In this document: positions 1 to 7,667 of the stretch, piece by piece | Layout of the letters: each line of letters begins with the position of its first letter | Numbering within the stretch: the first letter of the stretch is position 1 | DNA from: a virus | Virus record (IMG/VR): IMGVR_UViG_3300038560_000038 | Coordinates: 1 to 20,287 of that record | Length of the DNA stretch: 20,287 bases | Reading direction: 5' to 3' (one strand) | Program-made: the position numbers and the translations under genes | Notes under the pieces: model-generated | Database searches by the model: none | What the model saw: the letters and a program-made list of their open reading frames with translations, nothing else | Told to the model about the DNA's origin: nothing

Positions 1-228
1 TCTCTGACCGCGAGCCGGCTGCAGCGGGTGGAGCTGCAGGCGAAGCGCGTGGATGTTGATTCGCGGCGCGTCAAGCTGCTCGAAGAGCGCGAGGCCCGCG
101 CGCGCCAGGCCGTGGATGAAACCACGAAGGCAGCGGCGAAGAAAGGCACCGGGCAGTTCGGCCTGGACGAAATCAATCTGCTGCGCGAGCGCACCTTCGG
201 ACTTCCGCCCCTCACGGTGGATCAATGA
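1..228 (+). CDS. DUF3486-like small terminase subunit (Mu gp27-like), 3' part
   Basis: The frame is open from the first base, so only the C-terminal 75 residues are present and the true start lies upstream. A GTG at 28 is internal to this frame and is not needed as a start. The fragment is a charged helix rich in Arg, Glu and Ala (KLLEEREARARQA, then KKGTGQFGLDEINLLRERTFG). It resembles the end of DUF3486 proteins, which pair with the Mu gp28-type large terminase to recognise phage DNA for packaging. Its stop overlaps the large terminase start (ATGA), as expected for the small/large terminase pair. The assignment rests on the tail of the protein plus gene order, so the family call is good but not certain. 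Confidence 0.72.
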   Translation, partial: SLTASRLQRVELQAKRVDVDSRRVKLLEEREARARQAVDETTKAAAKKGTGQFGLDEINLLRERTFGLPPLTVDQ

Positions 229-1694
229 TCGAGGGCGCTGACCACGTAATAAAAATGCCGGCCGTGCTGCAGATGCGGCCTTATCAGCAGCGCTGGATTG
301 ACGACAACACGCGCTTCAAGTGCGCGGTGAAGTCGGCCCGCATCGGCTACAGCTTTGCCACGGCGTACCGCCGCGTTGAGAAGTCCATGGTGATTCCCGG
401 CCGCACCACAACGGTGCTGTCGGCTTCAAAGGCGCAGTCGGTGGAGTTTGTGGAGACCTGCGCAAAGCTCTGCCAGCTCATGGGCGGTACTGCGGAGCAT
501 GTGGCCAATGAAGACTTCGTCGACGCGATCGGGCGCATCGAGGCCATTCAGAGCAAGATCACTTTTCCAAACGGCTCGCGCATCATCGCTCTGCCGGCCA
601 ACCCGCGCACGGCGCGCGGTTATCCCGGAGACGCTGTCCTGGATGAGTTTGCGCATCACGAAGACAGCTATGCGATTTTCGCGGCCCTCTTCCGCCAGGT
701 GGCGCTGGGTAACTCACTTGAAGTGTTGAGCACGCCGAACGGCGAGCAAGGCAAGTTTTACGATATTGCACGCAATCTCGGCCTGGAGATGGGCGTGGCG
801 CCGGCGCAGCTGCCGGTGATGAAGGACGGATGGAGCGGGCACTGGGTGGACGTGTACCGCGCCGTGGCGGAAGGCTGCCCGATTGACATTGAGGGCATGC
901 GCCGCGGCCTGAACGATGACGACACATGGAATCAGGAATTCTGCTGTGTCTTCCTCAAGTCGACGGGCGCGTGGCTCACCCTGGATTTGATTGCCGCATG
1001 CGAAGACGCCGCCAACCATGCGCGCCTGCTGCATCTGGATCCAAACTCCGGATTGAAGATCGATCTGGATCCAAACTTCAAACCGCGCAACCCGCTGCAC
1101 CTGGGCATTGACGTGGGCCGCGATCACGATGCGACCTGCGCATGGCTCGATGAGCAGGTGGGCGATGTGGCTGTGACGCGCGGAGTGTTTTGGCTGCACG
1201 GCATCACCTTTCCCAACCAGGGACGCCTGCTTAATCCGATTCTGAATTTGTGCACGCGCGGCGCGATTGACAAGACGGGCATGGGCTCCGGGCTCTTCGA
1301 CATCCTGAGCGAAACCAACGCCGGCCGGCTGATGGGCGTGAGCTTCAGCGGGACCAACGATAACGGCGTGAAAATGAAGACCGATCTCGCCATCCGCATC
1401 AAGAAACGGTTTGAGCAGGCGCGCGTGCGTCTGCCCTACGATCCGCAGATCCGGACGGAGCTGCAGGCAATCAAGCGCCAGGCCACGTCGACGGGCGTCA
1501 CGTTCGATGCGCCGCGGATCGAGGTGGACACGGCCGTGGCCGGCGGCGCGAAGAAAAAAGTGTATGCGCACGCCGATGCGTTCTGGGCGAAGGCCCTGGC
1601 TGACCTGGCCGCAGACTCGGGCTTCTGCGCGCTCGATGGCGTGAGAGTGCCGGCGACGGAAAGCACTGCAAAGCAGACGAAAGGACTTCTCTGA
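225..1694 (+). CDS. Terminase large subunit (Mu gp28-type ATPase/nuclease)
   Basis: This is the packaging motor: it hydrolyses ATP to pump DNA through the portal and cuts the concatemer or host-linked DNA with its nuclease domain. At 489 aa it has the usual family length. Visible motifs are an adenine-binding-like RPYQQRWIDD near residue 18, a deviant Walker A KSARIGYS at 36-43, the motif VLSASKAQS near 63-71, a Walker B DAVLDEF at 136-142 with D140 and E141, and the RNase H-like nuclease start LGIDVGRDHD at 293-302 with D296. The Walker A lacks the usual GKS/T and closely matches the KSARVGYS of lambda gpA as I recall it. The ATG at 225 overlaps the upstream stop. The gene ends in a TGATG overlap with the portal gene, which indicates translational coupling. 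Confidence 0.92.
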   Translation: MIEGADHVIKMPAVLQMRPYQQRWIDDNTRFKCAVKSARIGYSFATAYRRVEKSMVIPGRTTTVLSASKAQSVEFVETCAKLCQLMGGTAEHVANEDFVDAIGRIEAIQSKITFPNGSRIIALPANPRTARGYPGDAVLDEFAHHEDSYAIFAALFRQVALGNSLEVLSTPNGEQGKFYDIARNLGLEMGVAPAQLPVMKDGWSGHWVDVYRAVAEGCPIDIEGMRRGLNDDDTWNQEFCCVFLKSTGAWLTLDLIAACEDAANHARLLHLDPNSGLKIDLDPNFKPRNPLHLGIDVGRDHDATCAWLDEQVGDVAVTRGVFWLHGITFPNQGRLLNPILNLCTRGAIDKTGMGSGLFDILSETNAGRLMGVSFSGTNDNGVKMKTDLAIRIKKRFEQARVRLPYDPQIRTELQAIKRQATSTGVTFDAPRIEVDTAVAGGAKKKVYAHADAFWAKALADLAADSGFCALDGVRVPATESTAKQTKGLL

Positions 1695-3268
1695 TGGCAT
1701 CCGAAACTCAGGCACAAACCGTGCCGCCGCTGCCGCCCAGGGGCGAGATGATCTCGATAGCCTCGCTCTACATGCAGCAGATCTCGCTTTACCGCAACAC
1801 GCTTGCCTTTGGCGGCATGCGAAGCCCCTCGGACATCTGGACCTCAATGAAGTTCCGCATGCCGGAGACCATGAGCTACTACCGGGAGCTGGAAGAAAAG
1901 GACGAGGATGTAGCCAACGCGCTGGACGATCTGAAGCTGAGCGTGATGAGCCGCAACATCACCGTGCAGCCGGCTAACGACAAGGACTCTGCCGCGGTGG
2001 ACACCATGGAGTTTGTCAAGCAGCAGCTCACCGCCGTGAAGTTCGATGAAGTTCTGGACTGCATCCTGGATGCGGTCTCCTATGGCTTCAGCACGCAGGA
2101 GCTGGTGTTCGACACCAGCATGGGGCAGGCCTCGCTCACCGGTATCAACGATTGCCCACAGGAACTGTTCCTGTTCGGCAACCGCTACTATCCGCAGGTG
2201 GGTCCGCTGCAGCTTCTTGACTCTCCCTGGGCCAGCGAGGGCACACCGGTACCGGAACAGAAGTTTCTCACCTTCAGCTATCGCAAGCGCGGCCGCGACC
2301 GGATGGGACAGCCGCTGCTGAAGGCCGTGTTCTGGCCATCGTGGTTCAAGCGCAACATCCAGCGGCTGTGGCTGCAGTTTGGGGAGAAAGGCCCGGGCAC
2401 GGCCGTGGTGAGCTACAACGACGCTAACAATGCGGCCGAGGCGCAGCAGGCCGTGGATATAGCCCAATCTATCGTGGAGCGCACGGCCGTCGCGATCCCC
2501 ACCGGATTCACGTATGACGTGGAGCTGCTGAAGGCGGCGCGCGCGCAGAACCCCGCGGTATATGAGAATTTGTTCCGTACTATGCAGTACTCCATCATTC
2601 GCCGCGTGGTGGGTGAGACACTAACCAGCTTCGGCAACGAAGGCGGCAAGGGTTCAAACGCGATGGGCGACACGCACTCCGAGACCAAGGATCAGCGATC
2701 GATCTTTGTGGCCAAGGCCGTGATGAGTGTTGTGAATGACCAACTGGTGCGGCCGCTGGTGTTGTGGAACTTTGGGCCAACCGCGCCGGTTCCGCACTGG
2801 GACATCGAAGTTAAGCAGGGCGAGGATCTGCAGGCGGCGTTGACTGTAGTCAGCGGCGTGCAGCGCCTTGGCAAGAAGATCACGGCCGGCTATGTGTCGG
2901 AGCGCTTCGAAATCCCGCTGGCGAAGGGCGAGAACGGCGAGAACCCGGATGACATTCTGGTGCCGAACATCAACGCGCCCACGGTGGCCCTGCGTGACAA
3001 CACGACGACGAACTTCAGCGAGCAGGCACGCAACCGCCTGGTGGCGTACATTCGCGATGCGAATCTGGAACCGGATAAAGAGACGGAGTTAATTGCCGGA
3101 TTGATTAGCGCGCCTGCCAGCTTCTTCAGTGAAGCGGAGCGGGAAGCGGAGGACGAGCTTGCAGAATTCGACAAGGTCTTCAACGGACTGAAGGCGAAGA
3201 CGGAAGCTGACCTGGCTGCGCGGGCTCGCGAGATTGCAGGCGCCGCGGTTCCTGTACGGGAGCTGTAG
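1694..3268 (+). CDS. Portal protein, DUF935 family (Mu gp29-like)
   Basis: The portal is a dodecameric ring at one capsid vertex. It is the DNA channel and the dock for the terminase and, later, the tail. The 524-aa product matches DUF935 portals in length and pattern: an N-terminal segment SPSDIWTSMKFRMPETM, then YYRELEEKDEDVANALDDLKLSVMSR, a characteristic FDEVLDCILDAVSYGFSTQELVF region, and a conserved central TSFGNEGGKGSNAMGDTHSE-type loop near residues 314-333. The start ATG overlaps the terminase stop by one base. The C-terminal tail (about residues 470-524) is Glu/Ala-rich and helical. The next gene begins immediately after the stop. Position between terminase and MuF-like gene is the standard Mu head-gene order. 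Confidence 0.93.
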   Translation: MASETQAQTVPPLPPRGEMISIASLYMQQISLYRNTLAFGGMRSPSDIWTSMKFRMPETMSYYRELEEKDEDVANALDDLKLSVMSRNITVQPANDKDSAAVDTMEFVKQQLTAVKFDEVLDCILDAVSYGFSTQELVFDTSMGQASLTGINDCPQELFLFGNRYYPQVGPLQLLDSPWASEGTPVPEQKFLTFSYRKRGRDRMGQPLLKAVFWPSWFKRNIQRLWLQFGEKGPGTAVVSYNDANNAAEAQQAVDIAQSIVERTAVAIPTGFTYDVELLKAARAQNPAVYENLFRTMQYSIIRRVVGETLTSFGNEGGKGSNAMGDTHSETKDQRSIFVAKAVMSVVNDQLVRPLVLWNFGPTAPVPHWDIEVKQGEDLQAALTVVSGVQRLGKKITAGYVSERFEIPLAKGENGENPDDILVPNINAPTVALRDNTTTNFSEQARNRLVAYIRDANLEPDKETELIAGLISAPASFFSEAEREAEDELAEFDKVFNGLKAKTEADLAARAREIAGAAVPVREL

Positions 3269-3269
3269 C

Positions 3270-4139
3270 GTGAAGTTCCATTTTCATCTCGGGGCTACGC
3301 CGCACAGCAACATCCAGGGGCGCATGGGCGAGCAGCTCGCCCGTCACCTGGCCGGCGCGGATCTGCTGGGACGCCTGCAGGTGGTGAAGCGCGTGCGGCG
3401 CAAGAGCGGCGTGATTGTTCCAATTACCCGCGTGTCTGATTCAGGGCAGCCGCACTTCCGTCAGTTTGCCGAAGATGACTCGACGGACATCAATGACCTG
3501 GTCGCGAGCTTCTCCACGGATCTCGCCCAGGACGACGAGGCGGAATACATCCAGTCGCTTGTGCCGGTGATTCGCGAAGTCTTTGACGGGCTCTCTACGC
3601 AATACCGCAAAGACGCATTCACGCTGGCGGCGACGGCCGATGTGCGGCTGATTGAGAAGATCCGCGATGCCCTGGCTGGGGTGGCCAGCAAGGGCGGAAC
3701 TTCTGAAGACTTTCAGGCAGCGGTGAACGCCATCACCGACGATGCCGGCGTGGCGCAACTGGACGCCTTCACGCTGGACACGGCTTTCAACACGGCGATG
3801 CAGAAAGCCTACAGCCGCGGCCGTTATCTGCAGATGAGTGACCCGGCCGTAAAAGCGGTGCTGCCCTACTGGCAGTACTGGACGGTTGGGGATGATCGCG
3901 TGCGGCCTGAGCATCGCGTGCTGAACAGGTTTGTGGCGCGCGCGGACGATCCGGTGTGGCTCAAGATTTATCCGCCGAACGGGTTCAACTGCCGCTGCAG
4001 CGTGATTGCGCTTACGCGCGAGGAAGCGCTGGCGGCGGACAAGCACTGCGACGAGCCTGGCTACTCAAGGCTGCCGCTGCTGGCGCAGTTGAAGGTTCCG
4101 CAGGCAGGGTTCGGAAAGGTCTTTGGAGAGGCTGCGTGA
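3270..4139 (+). CDS. MuF-like minor head / head morphogenesis protein
   Basis: This is a minor capsid protein of the Mu gpF / SPP1 gp7 family, which associates with the portal and is packaged inside the head. The C-terminal half has the diagnostic run: WQYWTVGDDRVRPEHR with H215, then DDPVWLKIYPPNGFNCRC with C241 and C243, followed by SVIALT. The His and Cys residues are a probable metal site. I chose the GTG at 3270: a GGGAG lies about 7-8 bases upstream and the start follows the portal stop directly. An alternative TTG at 3234 would add 12 residues but lies inside the portal gene. The product has 289 aa. No C-terminal toxin extension, as found in some MuF polymorphic-toxin fusions, is present. 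Confidence 0.9.
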   Translation: MKFHFHLGATPHSNIQGRMGEQLARHLAGADLLGRLQVVKRVRRKSGVIVPITRVSDSGQPHFRQFAEDDSTDINDLVASFSTDLAQDDEAEYIQSLVPVIREVFDGLSTQYRKDAFTLAATADVRLIEKIRDALAGVASKGGTSEDFQAAVNAITDDAGVAQLDAFTLDTAFNTAMQKAYSRGRYLQMSDPAVKAVLPYWQYWTVGDDRVRPEHRVLNRFVARADDPVWLKIYPPNGFNCRCSVIALTREEALAADKHCDEPGYSRLPLLAQLKVPQAGFGKVFGEAA

Positions 4140-4211
4140 CGCTCAACTGCGGCGTCATTCCGTCATACAGTGCGGCCTTTGCGTTAAAAGCCACGCAATA
4201 CAACAACGAAG

Positions 4212-5555
4212 ATGAGGATGGCACAAGTGGCAACCAAGACAAAGACGGTAGACGGTGCGGCTCTCACTGCGGATAAATTCGCCCACGCCGGCGATCCGCA
4301 GGATCCTGAGACCTGGCATCTGCCTCTCGACACGAAGGCGCATTGCAACTCTGCGCTGGATATGTTTGCGCACACCGATCTGCCTTCGAGCGCCAAGGCT
4401 CCGGCCGCGCGGAAGATTGTTGCCAAGGCCCGCGAGAACAATCTCGACACGACGGACTTTGTGAAAAACCACCTGAGTCCGACGTACGGCGAAGCGCCGC
4501 GGCCGTGGATTGAGATATTCCGCGCCGGGGATTACACCGCCGCGGGGAAGGGCAAGATTACCCGCGAGGATCTGCAGCGCGTCGTGCGCAACTACGACCC
4601 CACATACCATGAAGCACCGGTGACTATTGGGCACCCTAAAGACGACATGCCCGCTTATGGCTGGATCGATGGTCTGATGTTGGACGGTGACACACTTCTT
4701 GCTCGCGAGTCGAAGGTGGACCCCAAGTTCAACGAGGCCCGCCAGGCGGGCAAGTTTAAGAAGCGGTCGGTGGCCTTCTATCCCAATGCAGACGGCACGG
4801 TGAAGGCTTTGCGGCATGTGGGGTGGCTGGGCGCGCAGCCGCCTGAAGTGAAGGGTTTGCAGGACGTCAAATTCGACGATCACGGATCGAGCTTCATTGC
4901 GGTGGAGTTCGGGGAGGATGGACAAGTGGCAGCAGAAAAGAGTTTCGGCGAACAGTTTATGGAATTCTTCAAGACATTGCCGGGCTTCAGTGGCGGCGGC
5001 GGTCAGCCTAAGACCTTCAGCGAAGACGACGTTAAACGCATTGTTACCGAGGCGTCTGCGCCGCTCCTGGCGAAGGTCAACACGCTGGAGACGGACCTGA
5101 AAACATCCGCCACGCAATTTGCCGAGCGCGAGAAGGCTCTTGCCGGCGGCGAAGTAAAACAGCGCGCGACGGAAGCTGTGACCAGGCTGAAGGCGAAGGG
5201 CGCGTGGGTGCCGGCGTTCGAGCGCCAGGGCGTGCCGCTGATCTTCGACGAGCTGGCTAAGGTCACCACGACCATCGAGTTTGGCGAAGGTGACGCTAAG
5301 AAGAAGGAAACGCCGCTTGAGCTGCTTGTGCAGTTCATGGAAAGCCTGCCGAAGATCGTTCCCGGCGGCATGCTGGTTGAGCCGGTGTTGAACCCTGCAC
5401 GCGCCAAGAACTCCACCGGTGACCCGTTCACCGATGCGGTGAAGAAGCGGAAAGCGGACAAGAACATTACCTTTAGCGAGGCGTGGGAGCAGATCGCGGC
5501 AGAGCAGCCGGAGTTGATCCCCACAGGCAAGCCGGCGGTAGCGGGCGCAGTTTAA
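4212..5555 (+). CDS. Prohead protease with C-terminal scaffold (Mu gpI-like)
   Basis: The N-terminal part is a phage I-like maturation protease that degrades the scaffold and trims head proteins. Residues about 13-80 (FAHAGDP..HLPLDT.. then SAKAPAARKIVAKARE) look like the DUF6582-type module often found in these proteins. The protease signature follows: IGHPKDDMPAYGW with H141, KKRSVAFYP with S186, and RHVGWLGAQPPEVKGL. H141 and S186 are my candidates for the catalytic residues, by analogy with other prohead proteases. From about residue 238 the protein becomes a charged coiled-coil scaffold (KVNTLETDLKTSATQFAEREKAL). Three in-frame starts compete: ATG 4212, ATG 4218 and GTG 4227; only the GTG has a GAGG at normal spacing. 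Total 447 aa from 4212. Confidence 0.85.
   Translation: MRMAQVATKTKTVDGAALTADKFAHAGDPQDPETWHLPLDTKAHCNSALDMFAHTDLPSSAKAPAARKIVAKARENNLDTTDFVKNHLSPTYGEAPRPWIEIFRAGDYTAAGKGKITREDLQRVVRNYDPTYHEAPVTIGHPKDDMPAYGWIDGLMLDGDTLLARESKVDPKFNEARQAGKFKKRSVAFYPNADGTVKALRHVGWLGAQPPEVKGLQDVKFDDHGSSFIAVEFGEDGQVAAEKSFGEQFMEFFKTLPGFSGGGGQPKTFSEDDVKRIVTEASAPLLAKVNTLETDLKTSATQFAEREKALAGGEVKQRATEAVTRLKAKGAWVPAFERQGVPLIFDELAKVTTTIEFGEGDAKKKETPLELLVQFMESLPKIVPGGMLVEPVLNPARAKNSTGDPFTDAVKKRKADKNITFSEAWEQIAAEQPELIPTGKPAVAGAV
4911..4928 (+). promoter_or_regulatory. Internal ribosome binding site and GTG for the nested scaffold
   Basis: The sequence GGGGAGGATGGACAAGTG combines a strong Shine-Dalgarno with a GTG in the protease frame. 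The ATG at 4919 inside it is out of frame. The stretch nearly repeats the initiation region of the full-length gene (4214-4232), differing by a single inserted C. Confidence 0.55.
4926..5555 (+). CDS. Nested capsid scaffold (Mu gpZ-like), in frame within the protease gene
   Basis: An in-frame GTG at 4926 is preceded by GGGGAGG (4911-4917) with 8 bases between, a near-ideal ribosome site inside a coding region. Starting there gives a 209-aa protein that lacks the protease and begins VAAEKSFGEQFMEFFKTLPG, continuing through a Gly-rich linker into the coiled-coil scaffold and sharing the protease stop. Mu makes its scaffold gpZ from an internal start in gene I, so a nested scaffold is expected here from family knowledge. 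The internal start is predicted, not demonstrated. The ATG at 4959 is a weaker alternative. Confidence 0.55.
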   Translation: MAAEKSFGEQFMEFFKTLPGFSGGGGQPKTFSEDDVKRIVTEASAPLLAKVNTLETDLKTSATQFAEREKALAGGEVKQRATEAVTRLKAKGAWVPAFERQGVPLIFDELAKVTTTIEFGEGDAKKKETPLELLVQFMESLPKIVPGGMLVEPVLNPARAKNSTGDPFTDAVKKRKADKNITFSEAWEQIAAEQPELIPTGKPAVAGAV

Positions 5556-5567
5556 CGAGAAGCCGAG

Positions 5568-5589
5568 TGGCGTCCCAACCAGGGCGCCA
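5568..5589 (+). terminator. Hairpin just after the protease/scaffold gene
   Basis: TGGCGTCCC pairs with GGGCGCCA across the loop AACCA, giving eight pairs with one bulged T. It begins 12 bases after the stop codon. There is no U-tract, so it is better read as an mRNA-stabilising or pausing hairpin than a full terminator. Confidence 0.3.
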
Positions 5590-5614
5590 ACCGCGGCAGG
5601 GCGTGGTGCGATAC

Positions 5615-5639
5615 GCCGGGAAGCCCTGATTCTCCCGGC
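5615..5639 (+). terminator. Second hairpin before the decoration gene
   Basis: GCCGGGA (5615-5621) pairs perfectly with TCCCGGC (5633-5639) across an 11-base loop. The stem ends 21 bases before the AGGAGGG of the next gene. It lacks a T-run, so a weak attenuator or processing site is the most that can be inferred. Confidence 0.38.
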
Positions 5640-5676
5640 ACTCTTTGAAGCACGGTCCTCAGGAGGGACGTAGCCG

Positions 5677-6405
5677 ATGTCGAACATCAATGTCGAAAAC
5701 AAATATCCGAAGGGCGCGCAGGACGAAGAGAGTCTTGTCGCCGCTTCAGTCACCGGCTACACCCGCGGCCTGGCTGTAGTCTACGGCGCCGACCTGTTTC
5801 ACGCGGCACTGGTAACCGCCGCCGCTACGCGCGCCCTGGGCATTATTGAAGAAGACCAGGTGGTGCCCGCGAACGCGACGGTGCCGGTCGTCCCCATGAA
5901 AATCATCCAGTTTGGGCAGACGGTGGCGCAGATCGGCGCGGCCGTTACCTTGTTCCAGATGCTCACCACCAACGCTTCAGCACAGCTTGTACCGGCCGGC
6001 CCGGGTCAGCCGGTGGTTGCAATCGCGCTGGATGCCAACCCGAATGCGGGCGATTATGTCTGCGTGTTTGTATGCGCTCCGCTTGGTATCTACGTGCCGG
6101 GCACGCCTACCACGCACTATGTCGCTGCCGGCGCTCTGCCGATTCTGCCTGAGAGCTGCGCGGGCCTTGGCAGTGCGGGCGCCCTGGCAATGACCCTGGC
6201 GCAGCCGACGGCGGCGCAGGATGGCTCGGAAATATTCATCACCGCCGAGACATCGCATGCACACACGGTAACCTGCGCGGCCAACGGCATCAATGGCAGC
6301 AAACATTTGATCACCTTTGCCAACCAGGGCGACGGGGTCTGGCTCAACGCTGTGAACACGGTCTGGAACGTGAGCGGCCTGGTTGGCGGCACGGTAGTCG
6401 GCTAA
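5677..6405 (+). CDS. Capsid decoration protein, DUF2190-like, with C-terminal extra domain
   Basis: The 242-aa product lies between scaffold/protease and major capsid genes, the usual place for a head decoration (stabilisation) protein. Residues about 20-130 fit a DUF2190-like small beta-rich fold: Gly/Ala-rich, with repeated short hydrophobic strands such as GYTRGLAVVYG and PGQPVVAIALDANPNAGDYV. The C-terminal part from about residue 168 (AQDGSEIFITAETSHAHTVTCAANGINGS then TVWNVSG) is a separate beta domain that I recognise from phage surface proteins, where it recurs as an add-on; its role is unknown and may be surface display. The start is secure: AGGAGGG at 5661-5667, nine bases before the ATG. 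The family call is moderate, the gene itself near certain. Confidence 0.7.
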   Translation: MSNINVENKYPKGAQDEESLVAASVTGYTRGLAVVYGADLFHAALVTAAATRALGIIEEDQVVPANATVPVVPMKIIQFGQTVAQIGAAVTLFQMLTTNASAQLVPAGPGQPVVAIALDANPNAGDYVCVFVCAPLGIYVPGTPTTHYVAAGALPILPESCAGLGSAGALAMTLAQPTAAQDGSEIFITAETSHAHTVTCAANGINGSKHLITFANQGDGVWLNAVNTVWNVSGLVGGTVVG

Positions 6406-6419
6406 GACAACGGTTTTAC

Positions 6420-6441
6420 CTGGGCGGCGCGGGCCGCCCAG
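6420..6441 (+). terminator. GC-rich hairpin between decoration and major capsid genes
   Basis: CTGGGCGG (6420-6427) pairs perfectly with CCGCCCAG (6434-6441) across a six-base loop. A short TTTT follows 11 bases downstream, too far for a classical terminator. It probably acts as a partial terminator or as a 5'-protecting stem for the capsid mRNA. Confidence 0.5.
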
Positions 6442-6494
6442 CGCACTGCAAGTTTTGAGAGTTGAGCCGCACACCGCGGCAGGAGGAAGAAGCA

Positions 6495-7586
6495 ATGGGC
6501 GGTTTCGCACCACTGATGCCTGCAGGGCCGTTACAGATAGCCCTGGCAAACTACGCGAAGGAGTTCACCAATAACGCGTTGGTGGGCGGCTACTTCGCAC
6601 CGCGCGTGCCGGTTGCGAAGCAATCCAATCAGTACGTAATCTGGAACCGCGACGACTGGCGCGTCCCCGGGTCCACGCTGCGCGCACCGGGCGCACGGCC
6701 CACCGGCACGCGGCGCAGCTTCAGCGTGGCGCCCTATGCCGCGCAGGGCCATGCCCTTGAAGACTTCATCCCGTTCGAGAGCGAGCAGTACGGCCTGGGC
6801 TTCGGATTCAGCGAGTTGAAGCAGTTGACCAAGCAGCTCACCGCGCAGATCCACCTGGACTACGAGACGCGCATTGCAAGTCTGCTGATGAGCACCTCGA
6901 ACTATCCCAACGGTGTTTCGCTCACCAGCAGCAACCAGTTCGATAATTACCCTGCGACCCCGGAGACGGGCACAGGCTCGCACCCGATTGTGCTGATTGA
7001 GCAGTACAAGAGCGTGCTGCGCTCGGCCGGTGTCCAGGACGCCGACATGGCGCTGCTGATCTCCGACCCGGTGGCGCTGGTGCTGCGCAACCATCCGGAC
7101 ATCATCGACCGCTTCAAGTTCACCAATGCCGGCGGCATCATCACCAACGAGATGCTCTCGCAGGTCTTCGGCGTGAAGGTGATTGTGGGCAGTGCGATTT
7201 CGCTTAACCAGCAGAACACGCCTTCATGGGTGTGGGGCAACAACTGCTTCCTCGGCTACGCGCAGCAGGCGCCCACGCAGCAGGACCTGAGCTGCGCCAA
7301 GACGTTCTGCTGGACGGGCGGCACGGACGCGGACGGCAATTACTATCCCGGCCCCAAGGATGTGCCTGCGATCGCACCTGGGCAGCCTTTGACCAGCGGC
7401 ACGGACGGCATGGGCGTGATCACCTGGCCTGAGACGCACAAGAGCGAAAAGAAGACCTGGGCCTCTCTTGAGTGGTATTACGATCTGCGCGTCACGGCGC
7501 AGGAGACGGGCATTCCTATTCTGAACTGCCTCGGCACCTATCCGCCGGTGGCGATGGAGACGGTGGCCACCGACATCGAGGGCTAA
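6495..7586 (+). CDS. Major capsid protein
   Basis: The 363-aa product forms the icosahedral shell. Sequence features fit the HK97-fold capsid proteins of Mu-like siphophages: an early ALVGGYFAPRVPVAKQSNQY strand region, an Arg-rich segment APGARPTGTRRSF, a helix with QLTAQIHLDYETRIASLLMS, then ADMALLISDPVALVLRNHPDIIDRFKF and a Val/Ile-rich strand EMLSQVFGVKVIVGSA typical of the capsid A domain. The start is ATG 6495 with AGGAGG at 6481-6486, eight bases upstream; a TTG at 6462 in the same frame has no comparable site. Hairpins flank the gene on both sides, consistent with separate control of the most abundant virion protein. Confidence 0.87.
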   Translation: MGGFAPLMPAGPLQIALANYAKEFTNNALVGGYFAPRVPVAKQSNQYVIWNRDDWRVPGSTLRAPGARPTGTRRSFSVAPYAAQGHALEDFIPFESEQYGLGFGFSELKQLTKQLTAQIHLDYETRIASLLMSTSNYPNGVSLTSSNQFDNYPATPETGTGSHPIVLIEQYKSVLRSAGVQDADMALLISDPVALVLRNHPDIIDRFKFTNAGGIITNEMLSQVFGVKVIVGSAISLNQQNTPSWVWGNNCFLGYAQQAPTQQDLSCAKTFCWTGGTDADGNYYPGPKDVPAIAPGQPLTSGTDGMGVITWPETHKSEKKTWASLEWYYDLRVTAQETGIPILNCLGTYPPVAMETVATDIEG

Positions 7587-7610
7587 CACAACGCAGTAAA
7601 GCAGCAATGA

Positions 7611-7637
7611 GGGGCGCGCTCATCAACGGCGCGCCCC
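7611..7637 (+). terminator. GC-rich hairpin after the major capsid gene
   Basis: GGGGCGCGC (7611-7619) pairs perfectly over nine bases with GCGCGCCCC (7629-7637), loop of nine, followed by GTTTC. The T-run is short, so partial termination is likelier than complete termination. Confidence 0.6.
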
Positions 7638-7667
7638 GTTTCACAATCCCGCACCAGGAGAAAAAAC

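Noticed and set aside
714-1847. 377-aa open frame on the minus strand over the terminase
   Set aside because: The translation is Arg/Ala/His-rich without recognisable motifs, while the + strand carries clear terminase motifs.
3234-3269. Upstream TTG start for the MuF-like protein
   Set aside because: It lies inside the portal gene and has a weaker site than GTG 3270, which follows GGGAG and the portal stop.
3270-4139. Polymorphic toxin domain on the MuF-like protein
   Set aside because: The protein ends about 45 residues after the NCRC motif, so there is no room for a C-terminal effector.
4155-5753. 532-aa open frame on the minus strand
   Set aside because: It lies antisense to the protease/scaffold gene, has Arg/Leu-rich low-information sequence with no domain, and no ribosome site or neighbours on that strand. 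It is a by-product of GC-rich codon use.
6462-6494. Upstream TTG start for the major capsid protein
   Set aside because: It lacks a Shine-Dalgarno site, whereas ATG 6495 has AGGAGG eight bases upstream.
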